From Nocardioides plantarum (GTDB taxonomy: Bacteria; Actinomycetota; Actinomycetes; Propionibacteriales; Nocardioidaceae): a stretch of 64,000 nucleotides of DNA. The notes beneath the pieces are model-generated. The model saw nothing but the letters and a program-made list of their open reading frames with translations, was not told the DNA's origin and did not search any database. The stretch lies in NCBI RefSeq assembly GCF_006346395.1, contig NZ_VDMS01000001.1, positions 1,116,001-1,180,000 on the forward strand, in the 5' to 3' direction. A program made the translations under genes and the position numbers. Of the stretch, positions 7,489 to 15,417 are shown piece by piece (positions within the stretch are counted from its first letter, which is position 1; every line of letters starts with the position of its first letter).

Positions 7489-8769
7489 TCAGTCCTGGTC
7501 CAGGCGGATGACGGTGACGGTGTCGCCGGCGGCGACGGCCGTGACGTCCTCGGGCACGACGATCAGCGCGTCGGAGGCGGCGAGGTCGCCGACGAGGTGG
7601 GAGCCCGAGCCGCCGACGGGGGCGACCTCGGTGACGGTGTTGCCGTCGCTGCCGATCGTGACGACGCCGCGGAGGAACTGCCGGCGTCCGGCCGGCGAGG
7701 TGACGGCGTGCGTGAGCCGCGCACGCACCGTGGGCCGCGACTCGGGGGTCAGCCCCATCATCCGGCGCAGCGCCGGGCGCACGAACATCTCGAAGGACAG
7801 GTAGGACGACACCGGGTTGCCGGGCAGCGCGAAGAACGGGACCTGCCGGCCGCCGGCGGCCACGGCGCCGAAGCCCTGCGGCTTGCCGGGCTGCATCGCC
7901 AGGCCGCCGAACCACACGGTGCCGCCGGGGGTGAGCGCGGCCTTGACCACGTCGTAGTCGCCCATCGAGATGCCGCCGGAGGTGACGACGAGGTCGGCCC
8001 CGTCGGGCGCGCCCAGCGCGTCGTCGAGCGCGGCGAGGAACGCGTCGGGCCGGTCGGGGACGAGGCCGACGCGCAGGGGTACGGCGCCGGCGCGCAGCGC
8101 GGCCCCGGCGAGGAGGTAGGAGTTGCCGTCGTAGATCGCGTCGTCGTCGGCACCGGGCACCAGCGCGACGCCCGGCTCGCGCAGCTCGGAGCCGGTGGAG
8201 ACGATGAGGACGCGCGGCCGCCTGCGCACGCGTACGACGGACCGCCCGACCGACGCGAGCAGCCCGAGGTGACGCGGCCCCAGGGTGGTGCCCACCTCGA
8301 CCAGGAGGTCGCCCTCGGCGACGTCCTCGCCGGCGTAGCGGACGTGCTGACCGGCAGCGGCCGGCCGGTCGATGCTCACCTCGGCGACGCCGCGGTCGGT
8401 CCACTCGTAGGGCACGACGGTGTCGGCACCGGCCGGCATCGGGGCGCCGGTCATGATCTTGGCCGTGGTGCCGGGCTCGAGGTGGGTCACCGGCGTGGGC
8501 GACTGGCCCGCGCCGATGTCGCCGACGACGGGCAGGGTCACCGGGGTCGCGGCCGAGGCACCGGCGACGTCGGCGGCGCGGGCGGCGTAGCCGTCCATCG
8601 CGGAGTTGTCGAAGCGCGGCAGCCGCAGCGGGGCGTGCACGTCCTCGGCGCAGGAGAGGTCGAGCGCGTCGAGGAGGGGCAGCTCGACGTCGGGCAGCGC
8701 GGCGGTCGCCTCGAGCACCAGGGCGAGGTGCTCGTCGACGGTCCGCAGCGGAGCCCGCCGGTCACTCAT
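7489..8769 (-). CDS. glp: Gephyrin-like molybdotransferase Glp (MoeA family)
   Basis: 426 aa. MoeA-type molybdenum insertase fold: PRFDNSAMDGYA (51-62) at the substrate loop, TSGGISMGDYDVVK in the central molybdopterin-binding domain, and a C-terminal beta domain. In corynebacteria the paralogue next to rimJ and glpR is Glp, which binds FtsZ and the receptor GlpR; the gene order here is the same, so a role in division rather than, or as well as, cofactor synthesis is possible. ATG at 8769 overlaps the stop of the upstream gene by 8 nt (ATGAGTGA), supporting this start over the longer frame. Confidence 0.92.
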   Translation of the reverse strand: MSDRRAPLRTVDEHLALVLEATAALPDVELPLLDALDLSCAEDVHAPLRLPRFDNSAMDGYAARAADVAGASAATPVTLPVVGDIGAGQSPTPVTHLEPGTTAKIMTGAPMPAGADTVVPYEWTDRGVAEVSIDRPAAAGQHVRYAGEDVAEGDLLVEVGTTLGPRHLGLLASVGRSVVRVRRRPRVLIVSTGSELREPGVALVPGADDDAIYDGNSYLLAGAALRAGAVPLRVGLVPDRPDAFLAALDDALGAPDGADLVVTSGGISMGDYDVVKAALTPGGTVWFGGLAMQPGKPQGFGAVAAGGRQVPFFALPGNPVSSYLSFEMFVRPALRRMMGLTPESRPTVRARLTHAVTSPAGRRQFLRGVVTIGSDGNTVTEVAPVGGSGSHLVGDLAASDALIVVPEDVTAVAAGDTVTVIRLDQD

Positions 8770-10144
8770 CGGACTGCAGCACCGTCCCGGCGGCGATGCG
8801 GTCGGCTCCCCTGACGTCGAGCTCGACGTCGCCGATGACCTGCACGCCCTTGCCGAAGGTGACGTCGCCCTCGATGCGCAACGAGGTCGCCTTGGCCAGC
8901 GACGGAGCCCCCTCGGGGAAGTGCCGGTCGAAGTCGCCGACGAGCTTGTAGTGCTCACCGTCGAGGTCGATGAAGGGCAGCTCGGCCGACACCTGGTCGA
9001 GCACGAAGTCGGTGCCGATGTCGTAGACGTCGGAGCGCAGCACCAGCAGGTCGTTGGTCGTCTTGACCGGCACGAACCGGTCGCGGCCCACCTCGATCAG
9101 CACCGAGCCGTCGAAGACCTCGATGGCGGCACCCATGGCGGTCTCGACCTGGATCACCTCGGGCGAGGAGGAGTCGGCGGGGTCGACGGTCTTGACGTTG
9201 CGGATCAGCGGGAGCCCGAGGATGCCCTGACGCTGGTCGAGGGCGGACTTCATCGCGGCCAGGTCGAACCAGAGGTTGTTGGTCGACATGTAGCGGTGGC
9301 GCTCGAGGTCGGCCAACGCGCCCTGGTCGGCGGGCGGCACCTGGGCGCTCTCGCGGAGCACCAGCCGACCGTCGCTGCGGCGCCGGGCGAAGTGGCCGCC
9401 CTTGCGGTCCGAGGCGGTCCGGCGGACGGCCTCGATCGCGAACGGCGCACCGCTGCTCGCGAACCAGCCCGCGACCCGCGGGTCGGGCACCGCGCCGAGG
9501 TTGTCGGAGTTGGAGACGAACACGTGCCGGAACCCGCGCTCGAGCAGCAGGTCGATCAGGCCCGTGCCGCGCATCGCGGTGTAGAGGTCGCCGTGCCCGG
9601 GCGGACACCACTCGAGGTCGGGGTCGGCCGGCCACGAGACGGGCTTGAGGTCCTTGGCCAGCAGCTTGGGGACCTTGTTCTGCAGGAACTCCAGCGGCAG
9701 GCCGTCGATGGCGAGGCCGTCGTAGCGCCCGAGCGCGGCCATGGTGTCGGCCGAGGTGCGGAAGGAGTTCATGAAGATCAGCGGCAGCGTCGCGTCGTGC
9801 TGCTCGCGCAGGTGGAGCACCTGGCGGGCGATGATGTCGAGGAACGACAAGCCCTTGCGCACGCACAGCAGCGACTTGGCGCGACTCATGCCCATCGAGG
9901 TGCCGAGACCACCGTTGAGCTTGATCACCACGGTGTGGCGGATCGCCTCGGCGGCGACCTCGTCGTCGACCTCGGCCCCCGCGAGCGACGGCACGTCGAC
10001 CGGGTCGATCGCCGACTCGGGGACCAGCCCCGTCTCGCCGTGCTCGAGCAGGCGGAAGTAGTGGGCGAAGGTGTCGATCGCGACCGGGTCGACGCCTGCG
10101 TCGACCATCTTCTCGCGCGCCTTCTTCAGTGCGGGACTACCCAT
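8762..10144 (-). CDS. UTP--glucose-1-phosphate uridylyltransferase, UDPGP (eukaryotic-like) type
   Basis: 460 aa. Makes UDP-glucose from UTP and glucose-1-phosphate. The nucleotide-binding motif LNGGLGTSMGMSRAK (76-90), the CPPGHGDLY motif and NLWFDLAA are those of the UDPGP family of eukaryotes and some actinobacteria, and not of the ~300-aa bacterial GalU although it occupies the galU position. ATG at 10144 is chosen: it follows a TAGGCT box by 7 nt and the family begins here; the in-frame ATG 36 nt upstream would overlap the divergent promoter. Confidence 0.92.
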   Translation of the reverse strand: MGSPALKKAREKMVDAGVDPVAIDTFAHYFRLLEHGETGLVPESAIDPVDVPSLAGAEVDDEVAAEAIRHTVVIKLNGGLGTSMGMSRAKSLLCVRKGLSFLDIIARQVLHLREQHDATLPLIFMNSFRTSADTMAALGRYDGLAIDGLPLEFLQNKVPKLLAKDLKPVSWPADPDLEWCPPGHGDLYTAMRGTGLIDLLLERGFRHVFVSNSDNLGAVPDPRVAGWFASSGAPFAIEAVRRTASDRKGGHFARRRSDGRLVLRESAQVPPADQGALADLERHRYMSTNNLWFDLAAMKSALDQRQGILGLPLIRNVKTVDPADSSSPEVIQVETAMGAAIEVFDGSVLIEVGRDRFVPVKTTNDLLVLRSDVYDIGTDFVLDQVSAELPFIDLDGEHYKLVGDFDRHFPEGAPSLAKATSLRIEGDVTFGKGVQVIGDVELDVRGADRIAAGTVLQSDE

Positions 10145-10150
10145 GCGGCC

Positions 10151-10162
10151 GAGCCTAGGCTC
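10151..10162. promoter_or_regulatory. Palindromic two-way leaderless promoter
   Basis: GAGCCTAGGCTC is a perfect 12-bp palindrome, so TAGGCT reads on both strands. On the plus strand it ends 6 nt before the GTG at 10168; on the minus strand it ends 7 nt before the ATG at 10144. One element appears to give both divergent genes their -10 box. Confidence 0.6.
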
Positions 10163-10167
10163 CTGTC

Positions 10168-10764
10168 GTGCCGTCGTCACAACCCGCCCGGGGGGCGCAC
10201 CCCGGCAAGCTCGCCCTGCGCGACCAGCTGACCACCGCCCGCAACCGGCTGGCGGTCGTCGAGCTCGGCCTGTTCGCGCGCGCCCTCGCGGGCCACCTGC
10301 TGGCCACCGAGGAGGTACGCCGGGCCGCCACCGTGGCGGCGTACGTGTCGATCGGGACGGAGCCGGGGACCTCCTGGCTGTTCGACGGGCTGGTCGCGGC
10401 GGGCAAGCGGGTGGTGCTCCCGGTGCTGCTGGCCGACGGCGACCTCGACTGGGCGGCGTACGACGGGGGCGCGGGGCTCGCCCCCGCCCGCCACGGCCTG
10501 CTCGAGCCGACCTCGCGCCGTCTCGGCGTCGACGCGATCGGCACCGCCGACGCGGTCGTCGTCCCGGGCCTCGCGGTCTCGCCCTCCGGCGTACGGATGG
10601 GGCGCGGCGGGGGGTCCTACGACCGCGCGCTGGGCCGGGTGCCGGTCGGCACGTTCACCTGTGTCGCGCTCTACGACGACGAGGTCGACCGCGCGGTGCC
10701 CGTCGAGCCGCACGACCGCGCCGTCACCGCCGCCGTCACCCCGTCGGGCCTGCGCCGCTTCTGA
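10168..10764 (+). CDS. 5-formyltetrahydrofolate cyclo-ligase
   Basis: 198 aa. ATP-dependent conversion of 5-formyl-THF to 5,10-methenyl-THF. N-terminal basic helix KLALRDQLTTAR, the central AAYVSIGTEPGT and the signature RMGRGGGSYDR (143-153) identify the family; the usual motif has Tyr where Ser149/150 stands, a mild variant. GTG start at 10168, leaderless. The pair with divergent UDP-glucose pyrophosphorylase also exists in M. tuberculosis (Rv0992c/Rv0993). Confidence 0.93.
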   Translation: MPSSQPARGAHPGKLALRDQLTTARNRLAVVELGLFARALAGHLLATEEVRRAATVAAYVSIGTEPGTSWLFDGLVAAGKRVVLPVLLADGDLDWAAYDGGAGLAPARHGLLEPTSRRLGVDAIGTADAVVVPGLAVSPSGVRMGRGGGSYDRALGRVPVGTFTCVALYDDEVDRAVPVEPHDRAVTAAVTPSGLRRF

Positions 10765-10768
10765 GGGA

Positions 10769-10859
10769 TCTCGACAAGCTCGATCACCGATGTTGTCGGT
10801 CGAGCCTCGGTTGTCGAGCCTGTCGAGACCCGAAGCCTCGGTGGTCGAGCCTGTCGAGA
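10769..10859. repeat. Extragenic palindromic repeat (family B), three copies
   Basis: TCTCGACAAGCTCGATCACC (10769-10788) is the near reverse complement of GGTTGTCGAGCCTGTCGAGA (10809-10828) and GGTGGTCGAGCCTGTCGAGA (10840-10859). The copies can fold as alternative hairpins. They fill the gap between the convergent ends of the cyclo-ligase and acylase genes, so they may terminate both. Confidence 0.8.
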
Positions 10860-10863
10860 CCCC

Positions 10864-13530
10864 TCAGTCGGCCGGCACCAGCCTCAGCACGTCCTCGCCC
10901 GCATCCCGCACCGCGTCCTCAGAGAACGCCCACGGCAGCGTCTCGCCGTCGACCATCAGGTCGGTCTGGTCGGTGTAGTGCGGGTGGAAGGCGTGTCCCG
11001 AGACACCGGTGAGGTTGACCCACCGGGAGTCGTCGAGGTCGGCCAGCGACACGACCATCCGCATCGAGGGGGCCGTGGTGACCTCGAAGCCGCGACGTGC
11101 GTCCCAGCCCGTCGCGTCGACGGCCGAGGCGCCGCCGCCGACGTCCCAGCCGCCGCGGTCGAGCAGCCGCCCGACCGGGGCGAGGTCGGCGCGGCCCAGG
11201 GTCGAGCCGGTCAGCTCGAGGCGGTGCAGGCGACCCCAGGTCCACTCGGCCGGGTCGGGCGACAGCGTCGAGGTGAGGTCGTCGCGGGCCTCGAGCAGGG
11301 CGGTGCGCAGGATGTCGTCGCGGGTCTCGACCCGGTCGGTGGTGACGTCGTCCCACCAGGGGTCGTCGGGGCGCTGCAGCAGGTCGGTGACGGTCGCGAT
11401 CCAACGCTGGCCGCCGTCGGCGCGCTGGTCGCCGGTGAGCTCGTCGTCGAAGGTCAGCCGCAGCAGGTCGCGCCAGACCGCGTTGAAGTAGGCCGCCGCA
11501 GCGCTCTGCGCCCCCTCGGCGGGCTGGGTGTGGTCCCAGTCGCGCAGCAGCCGCTGCCCGTCGTCGTCGTACGTCGGGTCGAGGCGCTGCCGCAGGAGGT
11601 GGGGCACCAGCACGGGGGCGAGGGGGTTGCGGTCGTCGAGCTGGGTCGCGAGGACGTCGTCCATCGACACGGTGCCGCCGTGTGCCAGCTGGGTGCCGAG
11701 CAGCTCGCGGATGCGCTCGGACCGGTAGCCGCGATCGAAGTCGTCGCCGAGGTCGTAGGTGTAGTCGGGTCCGACGACCCGTTGGTTGGCGGTGACGACG
11801 AAGCCCTCGCCGGGGTCGAGCACGCTGGGGAGCCCGTCGTAGGGCACGTACTCGCCGGTCCAGTCGTTGTCGGGGCGCCAGCCCGCCGCCGGGTAGCGGC
11901 CGTCGTTGCCCGACTTGCGGATGGGGACGCGTCCCGTCGCCTGGTAGCCGATGTGGCCGGCGCGGTCGGCGTAGACGAGGTTCTGGGCGGGGGCGGCGAG
12001 GTCGGCCGCCGCGGCCCGGAACGAGGTCCAGTCCTTCGCGCGGTCCAGGGCCAGGATCGCGTCGGCCGAGGGGGCGGGGGTGAGCGCGGTCCACGACAGC
12101 GCGACGGCGTACTCGTCACCCTTGGTCGTCCTGCCGGTCGTCCCCCCGGTCGTCCTGCCCCGGGACTTGTCGGCGTTGCCCGCGACCTCGGCGATCGAGT
12201 CCGCGACATCGCTGACGAGGGGGCCGTGGTCGGTCGAGCGCACCGTGATCGTCACGTCGTCACCGTCGGCGACCTCGATGGTCTCCTCGCGGACCTTCAG
12301 CGGCTTCAGCTCGTCGCCGTGGCGCCACTGGTCGCCGGCGATCCGCTCGACGTAGAGGTCCGTGGTGTCGGACTCGAGGTTGGTCAGGCCCCAGGCGATG
12401 TCGGCGTTGTGGCCGACGATCACCCCGGGCACGCCGGAGAAGGACGAGCCGGCGACGTCGTACGGGCAGGCCGCGCCGACGGTGCGGCAGTGCAGCCCGA
12501 CCTGCATCCACACCCCGGGCAGCGACACCCCGAGGTGCGGGTCGTCGGCGAGGATCGGCTTGCCGGTGTCGGTGTGCCGGCCGGAGACGACCCAGCCGTT
12601 GCTGCCGATGCCGTCGCCGCGCCCGAGCCAGGACGGCATCCGCCGGGTCGTGCCGGCGAGGCTGCGCAGCTCGTCGGTGACCGGGCCGAACGGCGCCGGG
12701 CGGGTCGGCAGGCGGGTGCCGATGGTCCTCGCGTCCTGCTCGAACACCCCGTCGACGACCGCGCCGCGGCGTACGACCGGCCGGGTCCCCCGCGGCGCCG
12801 CCGGCCACAGCTGCTCGGTCCGCTCCCGGCCGACCGCGGCGGCCGTGAGGCTGCGGTCGATCTCGTCGGCCATGTTGCCGCGCAGGTCCCAGGCCATCGC
12901 CTTGAGCCAGGCGAGCGAGTCGACCGCGGTCCACGGCTCCGGCACGTAGCCGAGCCCCCCGGCGTTGAGCAGGGTGTACTCCAGCGCGATCTCGCTCGGC
13001 GACCGGTCCTCCAGGTAGGCGTTGACCCCCTGGGCGTAGGCGTCCAGGGCGACCCTCGTGTCGGGGTCGAGCAGCGGCACCTCGGCCTCGGCGACCCGGC
13101 GCCACCCCATCGTGCGCACGTAGGCGTCGGTCTCGAGGGTCTTGGCGCCGAACATCTCCGACAGCCGCCCGGCGGTCGCGTGCCGGCGGACGTCCATCTC
13201 GTAGAAGCGCTCCTGCGCGTGCACGTAGCCCTGCGCCCGCATCAGGTCCTCGGTCGTGTCGGCGTAGATCTGCGGGATGCCGTGGTCGTCGCGGACGACC
13301 TCGGCGGTCCCGGTCAGGCCCGGCAGCTCGACCTCGCCGGTCGTCTGCGGGAAGGACCGACGCACGAGCACCACCCCGGTCAGAAGACCGGCGACGATCG
13401 CGAGCACGACGACCACGGCGACGTACGTCGAGATCCGCAGCGGCCTCGGGAGCAGCCGGAAGCGGCGCCACCACCGGGGTCCGCGCGGGAGCGGGGCGTC
13501 GGCCGGGATGGCTGTCGTGGTGTCCGTCAT
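10864..13530 (-). CDS. Penicillin acylase (Ntn-hydrolase) family amidase
   Basis: 888 aa. Basic N-terminus then one membrane segment (about 35-55, VAVVVVLAIVAGLLTGVV), so it is exported and membrane-anchored. The alpha part has VVRDDHGIPQIYADTTEDLMRAQG; the autocatalytic beta-chain start is GIGSNGWVVSG with nucleophile Ser310, followed by GRHTDTGKPILADDPHLG. This is the S45 peptidase pattern; substrates could be acyl-amides such as N-acyl homoserine lactones or beta-lactam side chains, not decided by sequence. ATG at 13530 (MTDTTT) is chosen over two close upstream ATGs. Its promoter region holds the CIRCE element shared with the divergent gene. Confidence 0.9.
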   Translation of the reverse strand: MTDTTTAIPADAPLPRGPRWWRRFRLLPRPLRISTYVAVVVVLAIVAGLLTGVVLVRRSFPQTTGEVELPGLTGTAEVVRDDHGIPQIYADTTEDLMRAQGYVHAQERFYEMDVRRHATAGRLSEMFGAKTLETDAYVRTMGWRRVAEAEVPLLDPDTRVALDAYAQGVNAYLEDRSPSEIALEYTLLNAGGLGYVPEPWTAVDSLAWLKAMAWDLRGNMADEIDRSLTAAAVGRERTEQLWPAAPRGTRPVVRRGAVVDGVFEQDARTIGTRLPTRPAPFGPVTDELRSLAGTTRRMPSWLGRGDGIGSNGWVVSGRHTDTGKPILADDPHLGVSLPGVWMQVGLHCRTVGAACPYDVAGSSFSGVPGVIVGHNADIAWGLTNLESDTTDLYVERIAGDQWRHGDELKPLKVREETIEVADGDDVTITVRSTDHGPLVSDVADSIAEVAGNADKSRGRTTGGTTGRTTKGDEYAVALSWTALTPAPSADAILALDRAKDWTSFRAAAADLAAPAQNLVYADRAGHIGYQATGRVPIRKSGNDGRYPAAGWRPDNDWTGEYVPYDGLPSVLDPGEGFVVTANQRVVGPDYTYDLGDDFDRGYRSERIRELLGTQLAHGGTVSMDDVLATQLDDRNPLAPVLVPHLLRQRLDPTYDDDGQRLLRDWDHTQPAEGAQSAAAAYFNAVWRDLLRLTFDDELTGDQRADGGQRWIATVTDLLQRPDDPWWDDVTTDRVETRDDILRTALLEARDDLTSTLSPDPAEWTWGRLHRLELTGSTLGRADLAPVGRLLDRGGWDVGGGASAVDATGWDARRGFEVTTAPSMRMVVSLADLDDSRWVNLTGVSGHAFHPHYTDQTDLMVDGETLPWAFSEDAVRDAGEDVLRLVPAD

Positions 13531-13554
13531 CGTGCGGAACATTCTGCCGTGCTC

Positions 13555-13586
13555 TAGCATTGGCACTCGCGGGGCGCGAGTGCCAA
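13555..13586 (+). promoter_or_regulatory. Promoter with CIRCE operator (HrcA-type)
   Basis: TTGGCACTC (13560-13568), 9-nt spacer, GAGTGCCAA (13578-13586): perfect 9-bp inverted arms with the spacing of the CIRCE element bound by the heat-shock repressor HrcA. A TAGCAT -10 box (13555-13560) abuts it, so a bound repressor would cover the transcription start of the zinc-ribbon gene at 13625. Confidence 0.85.
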
Positions 13587-13624
13587 CACCTCCGCCCGAA
13601 CGCCGAACCCTTGAGGGAGCTCTT

Positions 13625-13969
13625 GTGCCGACCTACCAGTACGCCTGCACCGAGTGCGGCCACGCCTTCGACCAGGTCCAGTCCTTCACCGACGACTCGC
13701 TGACCGTGTGCCCGCAGTGCCAGGGCAAGCTGCGCAAGGTCTTCAACGCCGTCGGCGTCGTCTTCAAGGGCTCGGGCTTCTACCGCAACGACAGCCGGTC
13801 CACGACGTCCTCGTCGACGCCGGCCTCGGAGAGCAAGTCCGAGAGCAAGTCCGAGAGCAAGTCGGACAGCAAGCCCGAGAAGAAGTCGGACTCGTCGGGC
13901 GGGTCGACGGGCGGTTCCAAGCCGGCCGCCAAGAGCGACTCGAAGCCCGCGGCCTCCTCGTCCTCCTGA
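13625..13969 (+). CDS. FmdB-family zinc-ribbon protein, Ruc-like redox chaperone
   Basis: 114 aa. N-terminal zinc ribbon with Cys8, Cys11, Cys29, Cys32 (TYQYACTECGHAF ... CPQC), then FNAVGVVFKGSGFYRND, then a long disordered Ser/Lys/Pro tail (about 57-114) with repeated SESK units. This is the build of M. tuberculosis Rv0991c (Ruc), a redox-regulated chaperone controlled by HrcA, and the CIRCE site and neighbours agree. GTG at 13625 with GGGAG before it; the open frame upstream is not part of the gene. The chaperone role is inferred by homology. Confidence 0.85.
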   Translation: MPTYQYACTECGHAFDQVQSFTDDSLTVCPQCQGKLRKVFNAVGVVFKGSGFYRNDSRSTTSSSTPASESKSESKSESKSDSKPEKKSDSSGGSTGGSKPAAKSDSKPAASSSS

Positions 13970-14018
13970 GCCCGCAGGGGGCCTGTGGATGACCGCCGCA
14001 GGCCGGCCGCTGCTCGCC

Positions 14019-14024
14019 TAGCGT
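14019..14024 (+). promoter_or_regulatory. -10 box of a leaderless promoter for the SAF gene
   Basis: TAGCGT followed by CGGGGG and the ATG at 14031. Confidence 0.55.
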
Positions 14025-14030
14025 CGGGGG

Positions 14031-14675
14031 ATGCCCCTCGACCTGAGTCGCCCCGCTGCCCTGCTCGGCGTCGTCCGCCGTCAGGTGCTGCGGCGGCGCC
14101 GCCTGCTCGCCGCCGTACTGACCGCGGTCGCGGTCGCCTCCGGGCTGGCCGCCACCACCCGAGGGCCGACGGCCTCGGTGCCGGTCGTGGTCGCGGCGCA
14201 CGACCTGCCCGCCGGCGAGGTGCTCGACGCCGACGACCTGACGACCGTCGCCTTCGCCCCCGCCTCGGTGCCCGAGGGACGGGTCGATCGGCCCGCTGAG
14301 GTCTCCGGCCGCGTGCTCGCCGCCCCGCTCACCCGGGGCGCACCCCTCACCGAGGTCGCCCTGGTCGGCCCGGCCATGACGGGCAACCGCAGCGACCTGC
14401 GCGCCGTCCCGGTGCGTCTGCCCGACGCGGGAGCGGTGGCCCTGCTGCGGGTCGGCGACCAGATCGACGTGGTCGCGACCGACCCGCAGACCGGCCACAC
14501 CGCGACGGTCGCCGAGGCGGCCGTGGTGCTGGCGCTCCCGGCCGCCGACCCGGCGACCGGGCCGACTGGGCTGTCCGGGCGCCTGGTGGTGCTGGGCGTG
14601 GGCGACGCCGAGGACGAGCCACTGGCGGGCGCCGGGGCCCGCGAGGTGCTGACGTTCTCGTGGTCGAGGCGCTAG
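14031..14675 (+). CDS. SAF-domain (CpaB/RcpC-like) membrane protein
   Basis: 214 aa. A basic N-terminus, one membrane helix (about 25-42) and then a SAF domain (about 49-110: VVVAAHDLPAGEVLDADDLTTVAF). The rest resembles the beta-rich part of CpaB/RcpC proteins of Flp/Tad pili. No other pilus gene is nearby, so pilus assembly is not established; solitary SAF proteins are common in actinobacteria. Starts at ATG 14031. A TAGCGT box at its end may serve mscL. Confidence 0.8.
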   Translation: MPLDLSRPAALLGVVRRQVLRRRRLLAAVLTAVAVASGLAATTRGPTASVPVVVAAHDLPAGEVLDADDLTTVAFAPASVPEGRVDRPAEVSGRVLAAPLTRGAPLTEVALVGPAMTGNRSDLRAVPVRLPDAGAVALLRVGDQIDVVATDPQTGHTATVAEAAVVLALPAADPATGPTGLSGRLVVLGVGDAEDEPLAGAGAREVLTFSWSRR

Positions 14676-14723
14676 CGTCGTTGCTCCCACTCCGGACTCC
14701 CGGATCTCTCAGGAGGAGCGCAC

Positions 14724-15122
14724 GTGACCGGCTTCAAGAACTTCATCCTTCGCGGCAACCTGGTCGACCTCGCGGTCGCCGTCATCATCGGTACGGCGTT
14801 CGCCGCGGTCGTCACCGCCTTCACCGGCACCCTGCTCTCGGCCATCGCCAAGGTCACCGGCGGCAAGCAGCCCAACTTCGACGACTACGCCCCCGGCGAC
14901 ATCGAGGTCGGCCCGTTCCTGACGGCCCTGGTCGCGTTCCTCATCCTGGCCGCCGTCGTCTACTTCTTCGTCGTCACGCCCTACGTGAAGGCCAAGGAGC
15001 GCTTCTTCCCCAGCCCCCAGCCCGGCACCCCCGAGGACATCAAGCTGCTCCAGGAGATCCGCGACCTGCTCCGCGCCCAGCAGGACGGCGGCCGGGCCAT
15101 CACCACCGACCCGGTCGAGTAG
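14724..15122 (+). CDS. mscL: Large-conductance mechanosensitive channel MscL
   Basis: 132 aa, family length. Opens under membrane tension to release solutes during hypo-osmotic shock; forms a pentamer. N-terminal amphipathic FKNFILRGNLVDLAVAVIIG, TM1 to about 40, a periplasmic loop, TM2 (about 70-92) and a charged C-terminal helix (EDIKLLQEIRDLLRAQ). GTG at 14724 with a strong AGGAGG site 7 nt upstream, unlike the leaderless neighbours. Confidence 0.97.
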   Translation: MTGFKNFILRGNLVDLAVAVIIGTAFAAVVTAFTGTLLSAIAKVTGGKQPNFDDYAPGDIEVGPFLTALVAFLILAAVVYFFVVTPYVKAKERFFPSPQPGTPEDIKLLQEIRDLLRAQQDGGRAITTDPVE

Positions 15123-15152
15123 CCACCAGCCACCAACCCCCGCGCCTACGCC

Positions 15153-15210
15153 GGTCGAGGTGCGAAGGCCGCCAGGCCTGAGCCTCGAGACCCCCGCAGC
15201 CGACGTACCC
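15153..15210. repeat. Extragenic palindrome between convergent genes (family A copy)
   Basis: Contains GGTCGAGGTGCGAAGG, GAGCCTCGAGACC and CCCGCAGCCGACGTACCC, the same parts as the element at 2529-2636, again in a gap between convergent gene ends (mscL and the 64-aa gene). Confidence 0.7.
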
Positions 15211-15222
15211 AACGCACCCACC

Positions 15223-15417
15223 TCACCCGTGGTGCGGCGGCACCTGCGCTCGGAGCCACTCGTCGCCACGCGACCCGGAGTCGGGCGCCTCGTGGTCACG
15301 CTCGTCGGAGGTCGTGTCGGGGAGCACGTCCCCGAAGACCGCCTCGATCCGGCGACGCCGCTGCGCCGCGGTCTCCGGCGTCTCGACCGGCTCCTGCTCC
15401 GACGGCCCGCCGCTCAC
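15223..15417 (-). CDS. Small conserved acidic protein of unknown function
   Basis: 64 aa. The sequence is hydrophilic with RRRRIEAVFGDVLPDTT in the middle and ends DEWLRAQVPPHHG. It starts at the GTG at 15417, which overlaps the stop of the LCP gene by 4 nt (GTGA). The 'R-R-R-x-I-x-x-V-F-G-D-V-L-P' stretch looks like a conserved actinobacterial microprotein, as I recall such ends from other genomes, but no function is known. No signal peptide or membrane helix. Confidence 0.7.
   Translation of the reverse strand: MSGGPSEQEPVETPETAAQRRRRIEAVFGDVLPDTTSDERDHEAPDSGSRGDEWLRAQVPPHHG

Noticed and set aside
8762..10144. Calling this gene galU
   Set aside because: Motifs and length are of the UDPGP type; only the position corresponds to galU.
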